Shown here one piece after another: positions 6,701 to 13,463 of a stretch of DNA of 21,720 nucleotides. The notes beneath the pieces are model-generated. The model had not been told where the DNA came from and searched no databases. It was given only the letters and a program-made list of their open reading frames with translations. The stretch spans positions 1 to 21,720 of IMG/VR virus record IMGVR_UViG_3300009285_002043, one strand, 5' to 3'. This DNA comes from a virus. Position 1 is the stretch's first letter. Every line of letters starts with the position of its first letter. Position numbers and translations under genes: made by a program.

Positions 6701-6720
6701 GGGATGACCGCCGTGGGTAA
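6610..6720 (+). CDS. Short ORF inside a long inverted repeat
   Basis: A 36-codon ORF beginning ATG 6610, with AAAGGAT at 6597-6603 and a consensus promoter upstream. Its product starts MTHETDPIAQSV and is not similar to anything I recognise. Its codons contain both arms of the inverted repeat at 6608-6700, and its TAA lies in the 5' arm of a possible terminator. It may encode a small protein, or it may be a leader whose translation controls folding of the RNA. Confidence 0.4.
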   Translation: MTHETDPIAQSVPTTRCSFRKAIGPVSCIIGDDRRG

Positions 6721-6760
6721 AGATCCCGCCTTCCTATTTTACCCGGCAGATCATTTTTCT
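6710..6760 (+). terminator. Possible intrinsic terminator or attenuator
   Basis: GCC plus GGGTAAA (6710-6721, with a two-base bulge) pairs with TTTACCC plus GGC (6738-6747). After seven bases comes a TTTTTCTTT tract at 6754-6762. The gap between stem and U-tract is longer than usual, so termination may be partial. It would separate the promoter at 6558 from the initiator gene and could act as an attenuator. Confidence 0.4.
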
Positions 6761-6796
6761 TTACTTTAAGGGGTTCTCTATGGTAGACTATGGGTG

Positions 6797-6895
6797 CAAA
6801 ACGTGAGGTAACCAAACCATGAACGCCAACATTGACCTGCCGGAAGGGGAGAGCCTTACCGCTTGCCTCGCGTTTTGCAACCCCGGCAGGTCAAT
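6797..6895 (+). promoter_or_regulatory. Interleaved inverted repeats in the initiator leader
   Basis: Two long stems share this leader. Stem A: 6797-6811 pairs with 6863-6877; its two non-Watson-Crick positions are both G-U wobbles in RNA. Stem B: ATTGACCTGCCGG at 6831-6843 pairs perfectly with 6883-6895. The order is A5', B5', A3', B3', so the stems either form a pseudoknot or exclude one another. Stem A covers the GAGG site of the short ORF at 6819, and stem B ends 30 bases before the initiator ATG. A translational or transcriptional switch for replication is inferred. Confidence 0.6.
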
Positions 6896-6929
6896 TCCAT
6901 TTTCCAGGTCAGAACGGAGAACGTCATGA
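6819..6929 (+). CDS. 36-codon leader ORF coupled to the replication initiator
   Basis: ATG 6819 runs to a TGA at 6927-6929 that overlaps the initiator start (ATGA at 6926-6929). GAGG at 6805-6808 is a possible ribosome site and is buried in stem A. The product begins MNANIDLPEGES and has no recognised family. Ribosomes translating it would pass through one arm of each stem, so it looks like a leader peptide that controls access to the initiator start. No homologue evidence is available here. Confidence 0.45.
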   Translation: MNANIDLPEGESLTACLAFCNPGRSIPFSRSERRTS

Positions 6930-8248
6930 CCGGACACAGAGACGCAAGATACCGCAAAGTGTCGAGTAGATTTTGGAATGATAGGGACGTTATGCAGTGG
7001 TCGCGAGACGCACGCTACGTGTTCTTGTTTGTCATTACATGTCCCAAGATGACATCGCTCGGGGCAATGCACGAGTCAATTCCAGGCATTGCGGCAATGT
7101 TGCGCGAGTCCGATGACTGGGTAAGGGCCGCGTTGCAGGAGCCTATCAGGAAGGGGGCTGTTGAGATAGATGACTCCGCATGCCTTGTTGTTTTACCGAA
7201 TTTTCTTAAGCACAACAGGCCCGAAAGTCCCAACGTAGTAAGGAGTTGGGCACAGATAGTAGCGGACCTCCCGGAGTGTGACCTACTTGATAAACATATC
7301 GACAACACAGAAGCCTTCCTGGAAGGCTTAGGGGAAGGCTTTGCCAAAGCCTTTCGGGAAGCCTTTAGGGAAGCCTTACCGAAAGCCTTTCGGGAAGCCT
7401 TTAGGGAAGCCTTACCGAAAGGATCTCGATATCCTTTGCCTAATCCCGATCCCGATCCCGATCCCGATCCCGAACTCGATCCCGAAGAATATATTCCGCC
7501 ACCTCCCGCAGACGGGGAGGCTGGCGGGATATCTATTTCGAATGAGGATTCAAGATCGTCCCAGTCAGAGCCTCCCCCAGCAGCCGACCCACTCGGCCCC
7601 TACCCCAAACTCCAGGCTGCTTACGACGGCATCTGGAAGGCCATCCTAAAATGTCCCGAGCACCGTGCCGTAAAAGCCCCCACCCCGAAACAACACCAGG
7701 CGCACCGCCTGGCCCTCGCCCGCCTGGCCAAACTCGACGGCTGGTCCGAGGATGACATTCTCTCGACGCTCCGATGGTTGTTTTCTCCCCGGACCCCTGA
7801 CCCGCAGGCCGCGTTCTGGCGCCAGCAGGTCTACTCCCTCTCAGGCCTCCGGAACGGCAATGATGGGAAATCCAAATTTGCGAAAATCCACACAGCCTAC
7901 CGGTCGGTCCTCGAAAAGAACGAGCCAACGCCGCCAACTATCAGTCCCGAGGAAAAACAGGTAATGGATGAATTAGTCGCACGGAATAGACGTGAACTGT
8001 ACGACCGATTCAACATTAAACTCGACCAGACCAGCGACTTAACCCACGAGGAGGTACACGAGGTCGTCTCAAAAGATCGCTGCTACCAACCCCCGTCGCC
8101 CGAAGAGGCGAGAGCGAACACCCAGCGGGAATTGGATGAATTGATACGGCGGAATCAAAAGGAGGCGTTCGACGCTTGCGGTATCCGACTCGATGCCGCC
8201 GGGCAAATCGTAGACGAGGAGGTGCGCCCAATTGACTGCCACCAATAA
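6926..8248 (+). CDS. Phage replication initiator / replisome organiser
   Basis: A 440-aa protein. I choose ATG 6926, with GGAGA at 6915-6919 and an ATGA overlap with the leader ORF; the longer TTG-initiated reading at 6863 lies within the leader stems. Residues about 8-105 are a winged-helix domain of the phage replication-protein type (RKVSSRFWNDRDVMQWSRDA, then VVLPNFLKHNRPESPN). Residues 129-165 are an (EAFR)-type repeat encoded by 12-bp iterons, followed by a (Asp-Pro) run. A central helical domain (about 225-300) and two related C-terminal repeats (ELVARNRRELYDRFNIKLD and ELIRRNQKEAFDACGIRLD) follow. By analogy with lambda O it probably binds its own gene's iterons and loads the helicase encoded next. 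Confidence 0.78.
   Translation: MTGHRDARYRKVSSRFWNDRDVMQWSRDARYVFLFVITCPKMTSLGAMHESIPGIAAMLRESDDWVRAALQEPIRKGAVEIDDSACLVVLPNFLKHNRPESPNVVRSWAQIVADLPECDLLDKHIDNTEAFLEGLGEGFAKAFREAFREALPKAFREAFREALPKGSRYPLPNPDPDPDPDPELDPEEYIPPPPADGEAGGISISNEDSRSSQSEPPPAADPLGPYPKLQAAYDGIWKAILKCPEHRAVKAPTPKQHQAHRLALARLAKLDGWSEDDILSTLRWLFSPRTPDPQAAFWRQQVYSLSGLRNGNDGKSKFAKIHTAYRSVLEKNEPTPPTISPEEKQVMDELVARNRRELYDRFNIKLDQTSDLTHEEVHEVVSKDRCYQPPSPEEARANTQRELDELIRRNQKEAFDACGIRLDAAGQIVDEEVRPIDCHQ
7311..7496 (+). repeat. Iteron array inside the initiator gene, candidate replication origin
   Basis: Nine AAGCCTT heptamers (or the complement AAGGCTT) start at 7311, 7323, 7335, 7347, 7359, 7371, 7383, 7395 and 7407, exactly 12 bp apart. 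The second and third are inverted, creating palindromes at 7311-7329 and 7335-7353. Two perfect 36-bp tandem copies lie at 7346-7381 and 7382-7417. Then come five TCCCGA hexamers (7444-7473) and the AT palindrome GAATATATTC (7487-7496). Iterons followed by a meltable stretch within the initiator gene is the lambda-ori layout; origin function is inferred. Confidence 0.68.
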
Positions 8249-9611
8249 TCTCCCCCATAACATCGAGCTCGAACGCTCGGTCCTCGGTACAATCATCCGA
8301 GACAACGGCAAATTTCCCGGCGTCCTGAAAATTCTCGGGGATTCTCCCGACGTGTTTTACGACTGGCAAAACAAAGCAGTTTGGCGCGCCATGCTCGCCC
8401 TCGACGAGGAGGGGATGGCAATCGACGAAATGACCCTGTACAGCCGCATCCGCGATGACATAGACGAGGCGCCCGGACTCATTGCGGACCTGTCGTCCTC
8501 CCCGCCAACCTCGTGGCACGCCCTGTACTACGCCCGCGAGGTCTATCGCTACTACATGAGCCGCCGGATCATTGAATTGTCTAGGATGGCCACAGAGGCT
8601 GCCGAACAGCACAGTAGCATAGACACCCATCTCGAAATTCAATCTCGCCTCTCAGAGGCGCTCAGAGAGTCTGGTGGCGATTCTGAGTGTTCCCTTCACG
8701 ACGTGCTTCCCTCGACCGTCGCGCATCTCCGCGCGATCTACGAGGGAACGGAGGCGATGCTCAGCACCGGCATCCCTGCAATCGACAACTACCTTGGCGG
8801 GTTCGAGGCCGGTACCTACGCCCTGCTCGCCGCCCGGCCGTCCGTAGGCAAGACGGCGCTGGCAGTGGCTATCACTCACCATGTCGCCGTGAAAAACAAA
8901 ATCCCCCTGTTGTTCATATCGCTCGAAATGCACCGGGAGCGCATTGCCGAGAGGCTCATGTGCGTCCATTGCGGCGTATCGCCGCAACTCCTTCGACTCC
9001 GCCGGACGGCCGACTTTCTGAAAGCCGAGAGCATGGAAAAACTCGAAGCTACCGCGCACGAAATAGACGCGGTGCCCGTTTACTTCCAGGCGGGGAGCAC
9101 TCTATCCATGGCGCAGATTGCCTCGTGCATCCGCGACCACGTGTGCCGCCACGGCATTCGCCTGGTCATCTGCGATTACATGCAGTTGATCCACCGGACG
9201 CGCGGGCAGAACACCAATACGGAGGTGTCGGAAATCTCGTGGGGCTGGCGCCGCATCACCAATGAGACGGGTATACCCGCCCTCGTTTTATCCCAGCTCA
9301 ATCGCGGCGGTGAGGGCGAGCGTCCACGCGCATCCAATCTCCGAGACTCGGGCAGCCTCGAACAGGATGCCGACGTGGTCCTGCTTATGTGGCGCCAGGA
9401 CGAGTCATCTCAAACGCCCGAGTATTCCCCCGTCACGCTCCGTGTGGAGAAAAACAGGAACGGCGAGACGGGTGAATCTCGTATGATGTTCGACAAAGTA
9501 TCGCAGAGATTTTTCCCGCTCGATGACAGGCAACAGCCGCCGCCTAAGAATGTGTATGCAAACGCCGCGCCCCCGCGAGAGGAGGATGACGACGATGACA
9601 CACCATTTTGA
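8232..9611 (+). CDS. dnaB: Replicative DNA helicase, DnaB family
   Basis: A 459-aa helicase. The start is TTG 8232, preceded by GAGGAGGTG at 8216-8224, overlapping the initiator by 17 bases. The N-terminal DnaB domain (NIELERSVLGTIIRD) spans residues 8-110. The RecA-like motor has Walker A ARPSVGKT at 201-208, LFISLEM at 227-233, Walker B LVICDYMQLI at 311-320 and the KNRNGETG arginine-finger region near 407-414. It unwinds the fork, presumably loaded by the initiator upstream. The C-terminus ends in DDDDDTPF, unusually close to the SSB tip DDIPF. The acidic tail DNA also holds the next gene's ribosome site and start. Confidence 0.93.
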   Translation: MTATNNLPHNIELERSVLGTIIRDNGKFPGVLKILGDSPDVFYDWQNKAVWRAMLALDEEGMAIDEMTLYSRIRDDIDEAPGLIADLSSSPPTSWHALYYAREVYRYYMSRRIIELSRMATEAAEQHSSIDTHLEIQSRLSEALRESGGDSECSLHDVLPSTVAHLRAIYEGTEAMLSTGIPAIDNYLGGFEAGTYALLAARPSVGKTALAVAITHHVAVKNKIPLLFISLEMHRERIAERLMCVHCGVSPQLLRLRRTADFLKAESMEKLEATAHEIDAVPVYFQAGSTLSMAQIASCIRDHVCRHGIRLVICDYMQLIHRTRGQNTNTEVSEISWGWRRITNETGIPALVLSQLNRGGEGERPRASNLRDSGSLEQDADVVLLMWRQDESSQTPEYSPVTLRVEKNRNGETGESRMMFDKVSQRFFPLDDRQQPPPKNVYANAAPPREEDDDDDTPF

Positions 9612-10044
9612 TTCTCCCATCGATGAATTAAAACTGGCACGCCTTGTTGCGGCAGGAAATGCCATGCAACAGGAAATAGAAAAGGCGGACAGCATCATTC
9701 GAGATCTTGAAGATCGATTTACCGCGCTGGAATTAAAAATCGAGATACCTCCTGGCATCCACATTTACAGTCATCCAGAAACTGACGATCCTGAATGCCG
9801 GTTAACAAACAACTGGATGCTTGGATATGATTTTTTTGGGGAAACGCGACGCATACTCGTGAAGAGGCAGCTATTCGCGTTGAAGGAAAATGGTGTGATG
9901 GAAGAGCGTGGAGGCAGCGTAAGTTTGCTTATGTGTGCACCCTGCATTATTAGGGTTAAAGCCATATCCCATTTAAACGCCCTAATTGACGCGCTCCACC
10001 ACAAAGTGAACTCGGCGTTATGCGATTTGCGAGTACAGGAGTAA
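9595..10044 (+). CDS. Hypothetical protein with coiled coil
   Basis: A 149-aa protein from ATG 9595, with GAGGAGG at 9579-9585 inside the helicase gene; it overlaps that gene by 17 bases. Residues about 15-55 form a probable coiled coil (NAMQQEIEKADSIIRDLEDR). The middle is beta-rich, with a YDFFGETRRILVKRQ segment. The C-terminus is helical. The sequence is AT-richer than the helicase. Function unknown; position suggests an accessory early protein. Confidence 0.6.
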   Translation: MTHHFDSPIDELKLARLVAAGNAMQQEIEKADSIIRDLEDRFTALELKIEIPPGIHIYSHPETDDPECRLTNNWMLGYDFFGETRRILVKRQLFALKENGVMEERGGSVSLLMCAPCIIRVKAISHLNALIDALHHKVNSALCDLRVQE

Positions 10045-10049
10045 CTACC

Positions 10050-10436
10050 GTGGAACTATCCGACGCGCTGAAAATAATCGAACCTATCGAGGCAGAGTGT
10101 CTGCTAGGCCGAGTTCGTCATGTTGCGATGACGCGCAAGATGCAGGAGGCCCTACTCATAATCATCGGGTCCGCTCGCGATGCGCAACAAAAATCCGAGA
10201 CCGATGCTAAGCTCACCAGGATCGACACCTTCATTCCAAATAAATATCCGTATGCGCAGTGTCTGCACGATGTTATTACAACAGGAGTTGCTTGCGGCGT
10301 GAAGTCATGCACGGAGTACGATTGTGAAAACCACCAGTATTTGCGCACAGTATCATCACACAAAAAGCGCCTACCAACCCCGCCGAGCACTCCCGACGAT
10401 CGGTATAGGGGAGAAGAAAGATCCCCGTATGGATAA
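10050..10436 (+). CDS. Hypothetical protein, paralogue of the gene at 10508
   Basis: A 128-aa protein. I choose GTG 10050 because CAGGAG lies at 10036-10041, and because the product then begins VELSDALKIIEPIEAE, aligning with MELSDAMKTIEPVKAA of the gene at 10508. Both continue with a TRKMQEALL / TREMREALL helix. The copies are recognisably duplicated at DNA level near their starts. This longer copy has a unique Cys-containing C-terminus. No family recognised. Confidence 0.6.
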   Translation: MELSDALKIIEPIEAECLLGRVRHVAMTRKMQEALLIIIGSARDAQQKSETDAKLTRIDTFIPNKYPYAQCLHDVITTGVACGVKSCTEYDCENHQYLRTVSSHKKRLPTPPSTPDDRYRGEERSPYG

Positions 10437-10507
10437 GCCAAAACGAAAGAACATGACACATGGCCGCTTGCGCATAATGGTGATGATTAAAACGAAAGGG
10501 CTGAGTT

Positions 10508-10696
10508 ATGGAACTATCCGACGCGATGAAAACAATTGAACCAGTCAAAGCCGCGTGTAAACAAAACGGCACCGGCCGCCTCACTATTACCCGCGAGATG
10601 CGCGAGGCGCTACTCGTGGTCATCCACGCAGCCGACGGCCAATATGGCATTGACAGTAAACGCGGAATGTGTGATAATCAAAAAGAAAGGATTTGA
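10508..10696 (+). CDS. Hypothetical small protein, shorter paralogue
   Basis: A 62-aa protein starting at ATG 10508 with AAAGGG about eight bases upstream. It aligns with the first half of the gene at 10050 (MELSDAMKTIEPVKAA; TREMREALLVVIHAA), so one arose by duplication. It lacks the C-terminal half of the longer copy. The 71-base gap between the copies contains no clear gene. Function unknown. Confidence 0.6.
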   Translation: MELSDAMKTIEPVKAACKQNGTGRLTITREMREALLVVIHAADGQYGIDSKRGMCDNQKERI

Positions 10697-10699
10697 CAC

Positions 10700-11107
10700 A
10701 TGAAAAAGAAAATTGCCTCCGACGAATCAATCCTCGACGCCAATCCCGGCGGCAGTCTGGCGGCAGATGACCTGATAGACGCAGCGCCAGACGCCTGCAA
10801 TAGCACTCCCTCCGAACTCGACACCTATTCCGCAGACATGCCCCCGCTCGATGCGACCTGCTTTATCAATCGCCACGGCGGTCTCCGCCCCGATAACTGC
10901 TCTATCTACTGGGTAGAGTGTGGCGAGTTTGAATGCGGACATTACGCGGACGGATCAGTGATCATCCCCGGAGGCGGCCGCGAGCTCACCACCCGCCACT
11001 ACATCGACGGCGCTCGCGTTGTCCACGTCGAGGAGGTCGAGTACCAGGGCGTCGCCTACAATCGCGTCTGGCTTTCCCCCGAGATGCAGGCGCAGGAGGC
11101 GGAGTAG
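10700..11107 (+). CDS. Hypothetical protein
   Basis: A 135-aa acidic protein starting at ATG 10700, with AAAGGA upstream. The first 50 residues look disordered (Asp, Ala, Ser, Pro rich). Residues about 51-130 look folded and beta-rich (CFINRHGGLRPDNCSIYWVE, GARVVHVEEVEYQGVAYNRV). No family recognised. Its end supplies the GGAG ribosome site of the ParB-like gene. Confidence 0.6.
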   Translation: MKKKIASDESILDANPGGSLAADDLIDAAPDACNSTPSELDTYSADMPPLDATCFINRHGGLRPDNCSIYWVECGEFECGHYADGSVIIPGGGRELTTRHYIDGARVVHVEEVEYQGVAYNRVWLSPEMQAQEAE

Positions 11108-11109
11108 CA

Positions 11110-11733
11110 ATGCCCACACCGGCAAAACGGAGAGGACGGCCTCGAAACAAAGGCTCCGGCATACGAGATAGGATTAAGGAGCTTCGTCGCGTGCGCGCTG
11201 GCGATCTTGTTACTAATCCTCAAAACTGGCGGATTCATCCGCAGCACCAGCGCGATGCGCTCAAGGGCCTACTTGCGGAAGTTGGTTATGCCGACGCGCT
11301 TATTGCGCGCGAGCTCGACGATGGACGGCTGATGCTGATCGATGGGCATCTCCGAGCGGAAACGACGCCTGACATGGAAGTGCCGGTGCTCGTGCTCGAC
11401 GTGACGGATAAAGAGGCGCAGATAATTCTCGCAACGCTCGATCCGCTGGCCGAACTCGCAGAGAAAAATGACGGGGCGTTGATTCAGTTGGTCGAAGGAA
11501 TATGCTCGAACAACGATGCCGTGACCGGCTTGTTAAATTCCATCGCCGGAGCCGAAGAACAAGGTGAAGGGAACGCGTTGACGTTTTTTTCTCCCGAAAA
11601 AATTCCCACGATGGCCTGGGTGTTAATCGGAATTCCGGTTTTAAGGTTCGGCGAAATAGCGGCAGACATAGAGCGCCTCTCCAAAATCGAGGGAGTGGTT
11701 AGCGAGACGACGATCAATGATCAAACAAATTGA
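11110..11733 (+). CDS. ParB-like nuclease-fold protein (ParB/Srx superfamily)
   Basis: A 207-aa protein. ATG 11110 has GGAG at 11101-11104; the longer in-frame start at 10933 is a shadow of the previous gene. After a basic N-terminus (KRRGRPRNKGSG), residues about 28-115 match the ParB N-terminal fold: NPQNWRIHPQHQRDALKGLL, then LIDGHLRAET holding the conserved GHxR-type motif, then VPVLVLDVTDKEAQIILATL. In phages this domain often accompanies DNA methyltransferases, and here a methyltransferase-like gene follows with a 17-base overlap. Segregation is unlikely since no ParA is present. Confidence 0.8.
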   Translation: MPTPAKRRGRPRNKGSGIRDRIKELRRVRAGDLVTNPQNWRIHPQHQRDALKGLLAEVGYADALIARELDDGRLMLIDGHLRAETTPDMEVPVLVLDVTDKEAQIILATLDPLAELAEKNDGALIQLVEGICSNNDAVTGLLNSIAGAEEQGEGNALTFFSPEKIPTMAWVLIGIPVLRFGEIAADIERLSKIEGVVSETTINDQTN

Positions 11734-12292
11734 TAATAGCAATCTTCCGGCAAAGCTGAAGCTACGGAGGTATTTTCTTGATCGCTACCATCAAGTGGAT
11801 GGATCGGTTTTAGATTGCTGCGCCGGAGACCGGGTCATATGGTCATCGCTCAAAAAAGAGTATCCACACCTCGTCTATCTCGGCGTCGACCACAGAGACA
11901 ACTACGGGGGGGGTACGGGGCGTCTCAAGGCGAACAGTGTGCGCCTATTAAAAAGTAAATTCATTCCCCAAAACATCATCGACATTGACACGTACGGTAG
12001 CCCGTGGGAGCACTGGGAGGCGCTGCTCTGCAACATCTCGCACCCAACGACCGTATTTCTCACATGTGGCTCAGTGGGCAATATAAGCAATATGTCTAAT
12101 TGCGATAAGCGTGCTCTAGGGCTAACGTTTAAGAGGCTTACCGTGCCCATGGCGCTATATCATCCAGTGTTGTTGTGGGCGGTGGATTTGCATCTCGGCA
12201 AAATTTACGACCATGGTATCGAATTAGTGGAGGCCGCAGAAGCCAGTAGTGGAGGCAACGCCCGGTACATTGGGGTAAGATTGGAGAAATGA
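11717..12292 (+). CDS. SAM-dependent methyltransferase-like protein
   Basis: A 191-aa protein overlapping the ParB-like gene by 17 bases. Residues 31-37 (VLDCCAG) form the SAM-binding glycine loop, GVDHR at 56-60 fits the strand that contacts the ribose, and DIDTYGSPWEHW at 89-100 sits where the catalytic motif lies in Rossmann methyltransferases. The typical DPPY/NPPY motif is replaced by DTYGSPW, so substrate and activity are uncertain. Context suggests nucleic-acid modification. Confidence 0.65.
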   Translation: MIKQIDNSNLPAKLKLRRYFLDRYHQVDGSVLDCCAGDRVIWSSLKKEYPHLVYLGVDHRDNYGGGTGRLKANSVRLLKSKFIPQNIIDIDTYGSPWEHWEALLCNISHPTTVFLTCGSVGNISNMSNCDKRALGLTFKRLTVPMALYHPVLLWAVDLHLGKIYDHGIELVEAAEASSGGNARYIGVRLEK

Positions 12293-13030
12293 ATGAACGT
12301 CGTGTATGAGCCAAGAGGAAGGGCCAGGGAGTATTCGGAGCTTGCCTGTAATCTATTCACTGGATGTTTGCACGGGTGCCATTATTGCTACGCCCCCGCA
12401 ATTCGTAGACAGTCCTTAACGCAATGGTCCTCGAGTCCCGAAGCGCGCAAGGACATAATTGCGCAATTGTCCAAGGACTGCGCGAAGCTGTCTTCGTCTG
12501 GTGAGCACGCAGATTCATGGATCTTGTTTTGTTTTATGACCGACCCCTATCAATCAGACAGCCTCTCTCCCGTAACGCGCGCGGCGCTCCAATGCGTTGG
12601 GCAACATGGACTAAAGGCGCAGGTGCTTACCAAGGGCGGCATGCGCGCATGCAGGGATTTCGACGTGCTGAAGCAATACGGCTTTAAGTTTGGCTCTACG
12701 ATTGTTTTCTTCGATGACGCGAAAAGAGCCGAGTGGGAGCCTGGGGCAAGCCCAATTTTAGATCGTATCGAGGCAGTAAAAGAGGCGCATCGACAGGGCA
12801 TCTATACGTGGGTTAGTATCGAGCCGATCATCGATGCCGACGAGGCGTTAAAAGTGATCGATGCCCTCACCGGTCACGTCGATTTGTGGAAGGTCGGAAA
12901 AATCAATCACAACAAAGCCGTTGAGAGCTCTATCGACTGGGCATCTCTGCTCGGTCGGTTAGAGAAGGCGCTGAAGGGCAATGAGCAAAATTACTACATC
13001 AAAAAAGATCTCCGTGCCTTCGCCGGATAA
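12293..13030 (+). CDS. Radical SAM protein (SplB-like subgroup)
   Basis: A 245-aa protein starting at ATG 12293 immediately after the methyltransferase stop, with GGAGAAA just upstream. It has the radical SAM cluster motif CX3CX2C at Cys25, Cys29, Cys32 (TGCLHGCHYCYAP), which binds the 4Fe-4S cluster that cleaves SAM. FCFMTDPYQ and VLTKGG are further conserved features of the spore-photoproduct-lyase-like group. Its substrate in phages is unknown to me. Gene order (ParB-like, methyltransferase, radical SAM) suggests a DNA or RNA modification cassette. It overlaps the small terminase by 50 bases. Confidence 0.82.
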   Translation: MNVVYEPRGRAREYSELACNLFTGCLHGCHYCYAPAIRRQSLTQWSSSPEARKDIIAQLSKDCAKLSSSGEHADSWILFCFMTDPYQSDSLSPVTRAALQCVGQHGLKAQVLTKGGMRACRDFDVLKQYGFKFGSTIVFFDDAKRAEWEPGASPILDRIEAVKEAHRQGIYTWVSIEPIIDADEALKVIDALTGHVDLWKVGKINHNKAVESSIDWASLLGRLEKALKGNEQNYYIKKDLRAFAG

Positions 13031-13463
13031 GCCGCCGCAGAAATATGCTGGCGGTCGCCCGCGCAAGCCGATTGACCTGAAGCTAGTGGCGAGCCTGGCG
13101 CACATCCAATGTACCGATGCGGAACTTGCCGCATGTCTCGGGTTCACCGAAGAGGGCTTTCGCCTTCGCAAGAAAGCGGACGAAGAGTTACTTGGGGTAA
13201 TACAAAAGGGTAAGGAAGAGGGGCGGATGTCTCTTCGCCGGATGCAATACCAGGGGGCACAGTCCGGCGACAGGACCATGCTGGTGTGGCTTGGCAAGCA
13301 GTACCTGGGGCAGACGGACATACAACGCCACGAATTGAGCGGCGTTGAGGGCGGGCCTATCGAGACCAAAACGGGAGTCAGCATTGAGCACCTTGACGAT
13401 GCAGATGTCGAAGCGCTCGAGCGCATCGCTGAACGCACTGCTAAACGCGCTTCCTCGGCATGA
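12981..13463 (+). CDS. terS: Terminase small subunit
   Basis: A 160-aa protein. The N-terminus has a basic GGRPRKPID segment followed by a helix-turn-helix-like region (SLAHIQCTDAELAACLGFTE). The middle segment GRMSLRRMQYQGAQSGDRTM with MLVWLGKQYLGQ is typical of phage TerS proteins, which recognise the packaging site and regulate the large subunit. ATG 12981 overlaps the radical SAM gene by 50 bases. It is followed by TerL in another frame with a long overlap. Confidence 0.8.
   Translation: MSKITTSKKISVPSPDKPPQKYAGGRPRKPIDLKLVASLAHIQCTDAELAACLGFTEEGFRLRKKADEELLGVIQKGKEEGRMSLRRMQYQGAQSGDRTMLVWLGKQYLGQTDIQRHELSGVEGGPIETKTGVSIEHLDDADVEALERIAERTAKRASSA

Noticed and set aside
8016-8642. A 208-codon - strand frame across the initiator/helicase junction
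   Set aside because: It covers the clear DnaB N-terminus antisense and shows no domain or start signals.
10429-10539. A 36-codon ORF between the two paralogues (basic, starting MDKPKRKN)
   Set aside because: It overlaps the better-supported gene at 10508 in another frame, and the purine-rich stretch before it is not a convincing ribosome site.
10693-10722. TTGACA just before the gene at 10700
   Set aside because: No acceptable -10 box at 16-18 bp; the position downstream would be inside the gene.
11110-11733. ParB-like gene considered as a plasmid-type partition gene
   Set aside because: There is no ParA ATPase or centromere-like repeat nearby, and the context is a methyltransferase and radical SAM gene.
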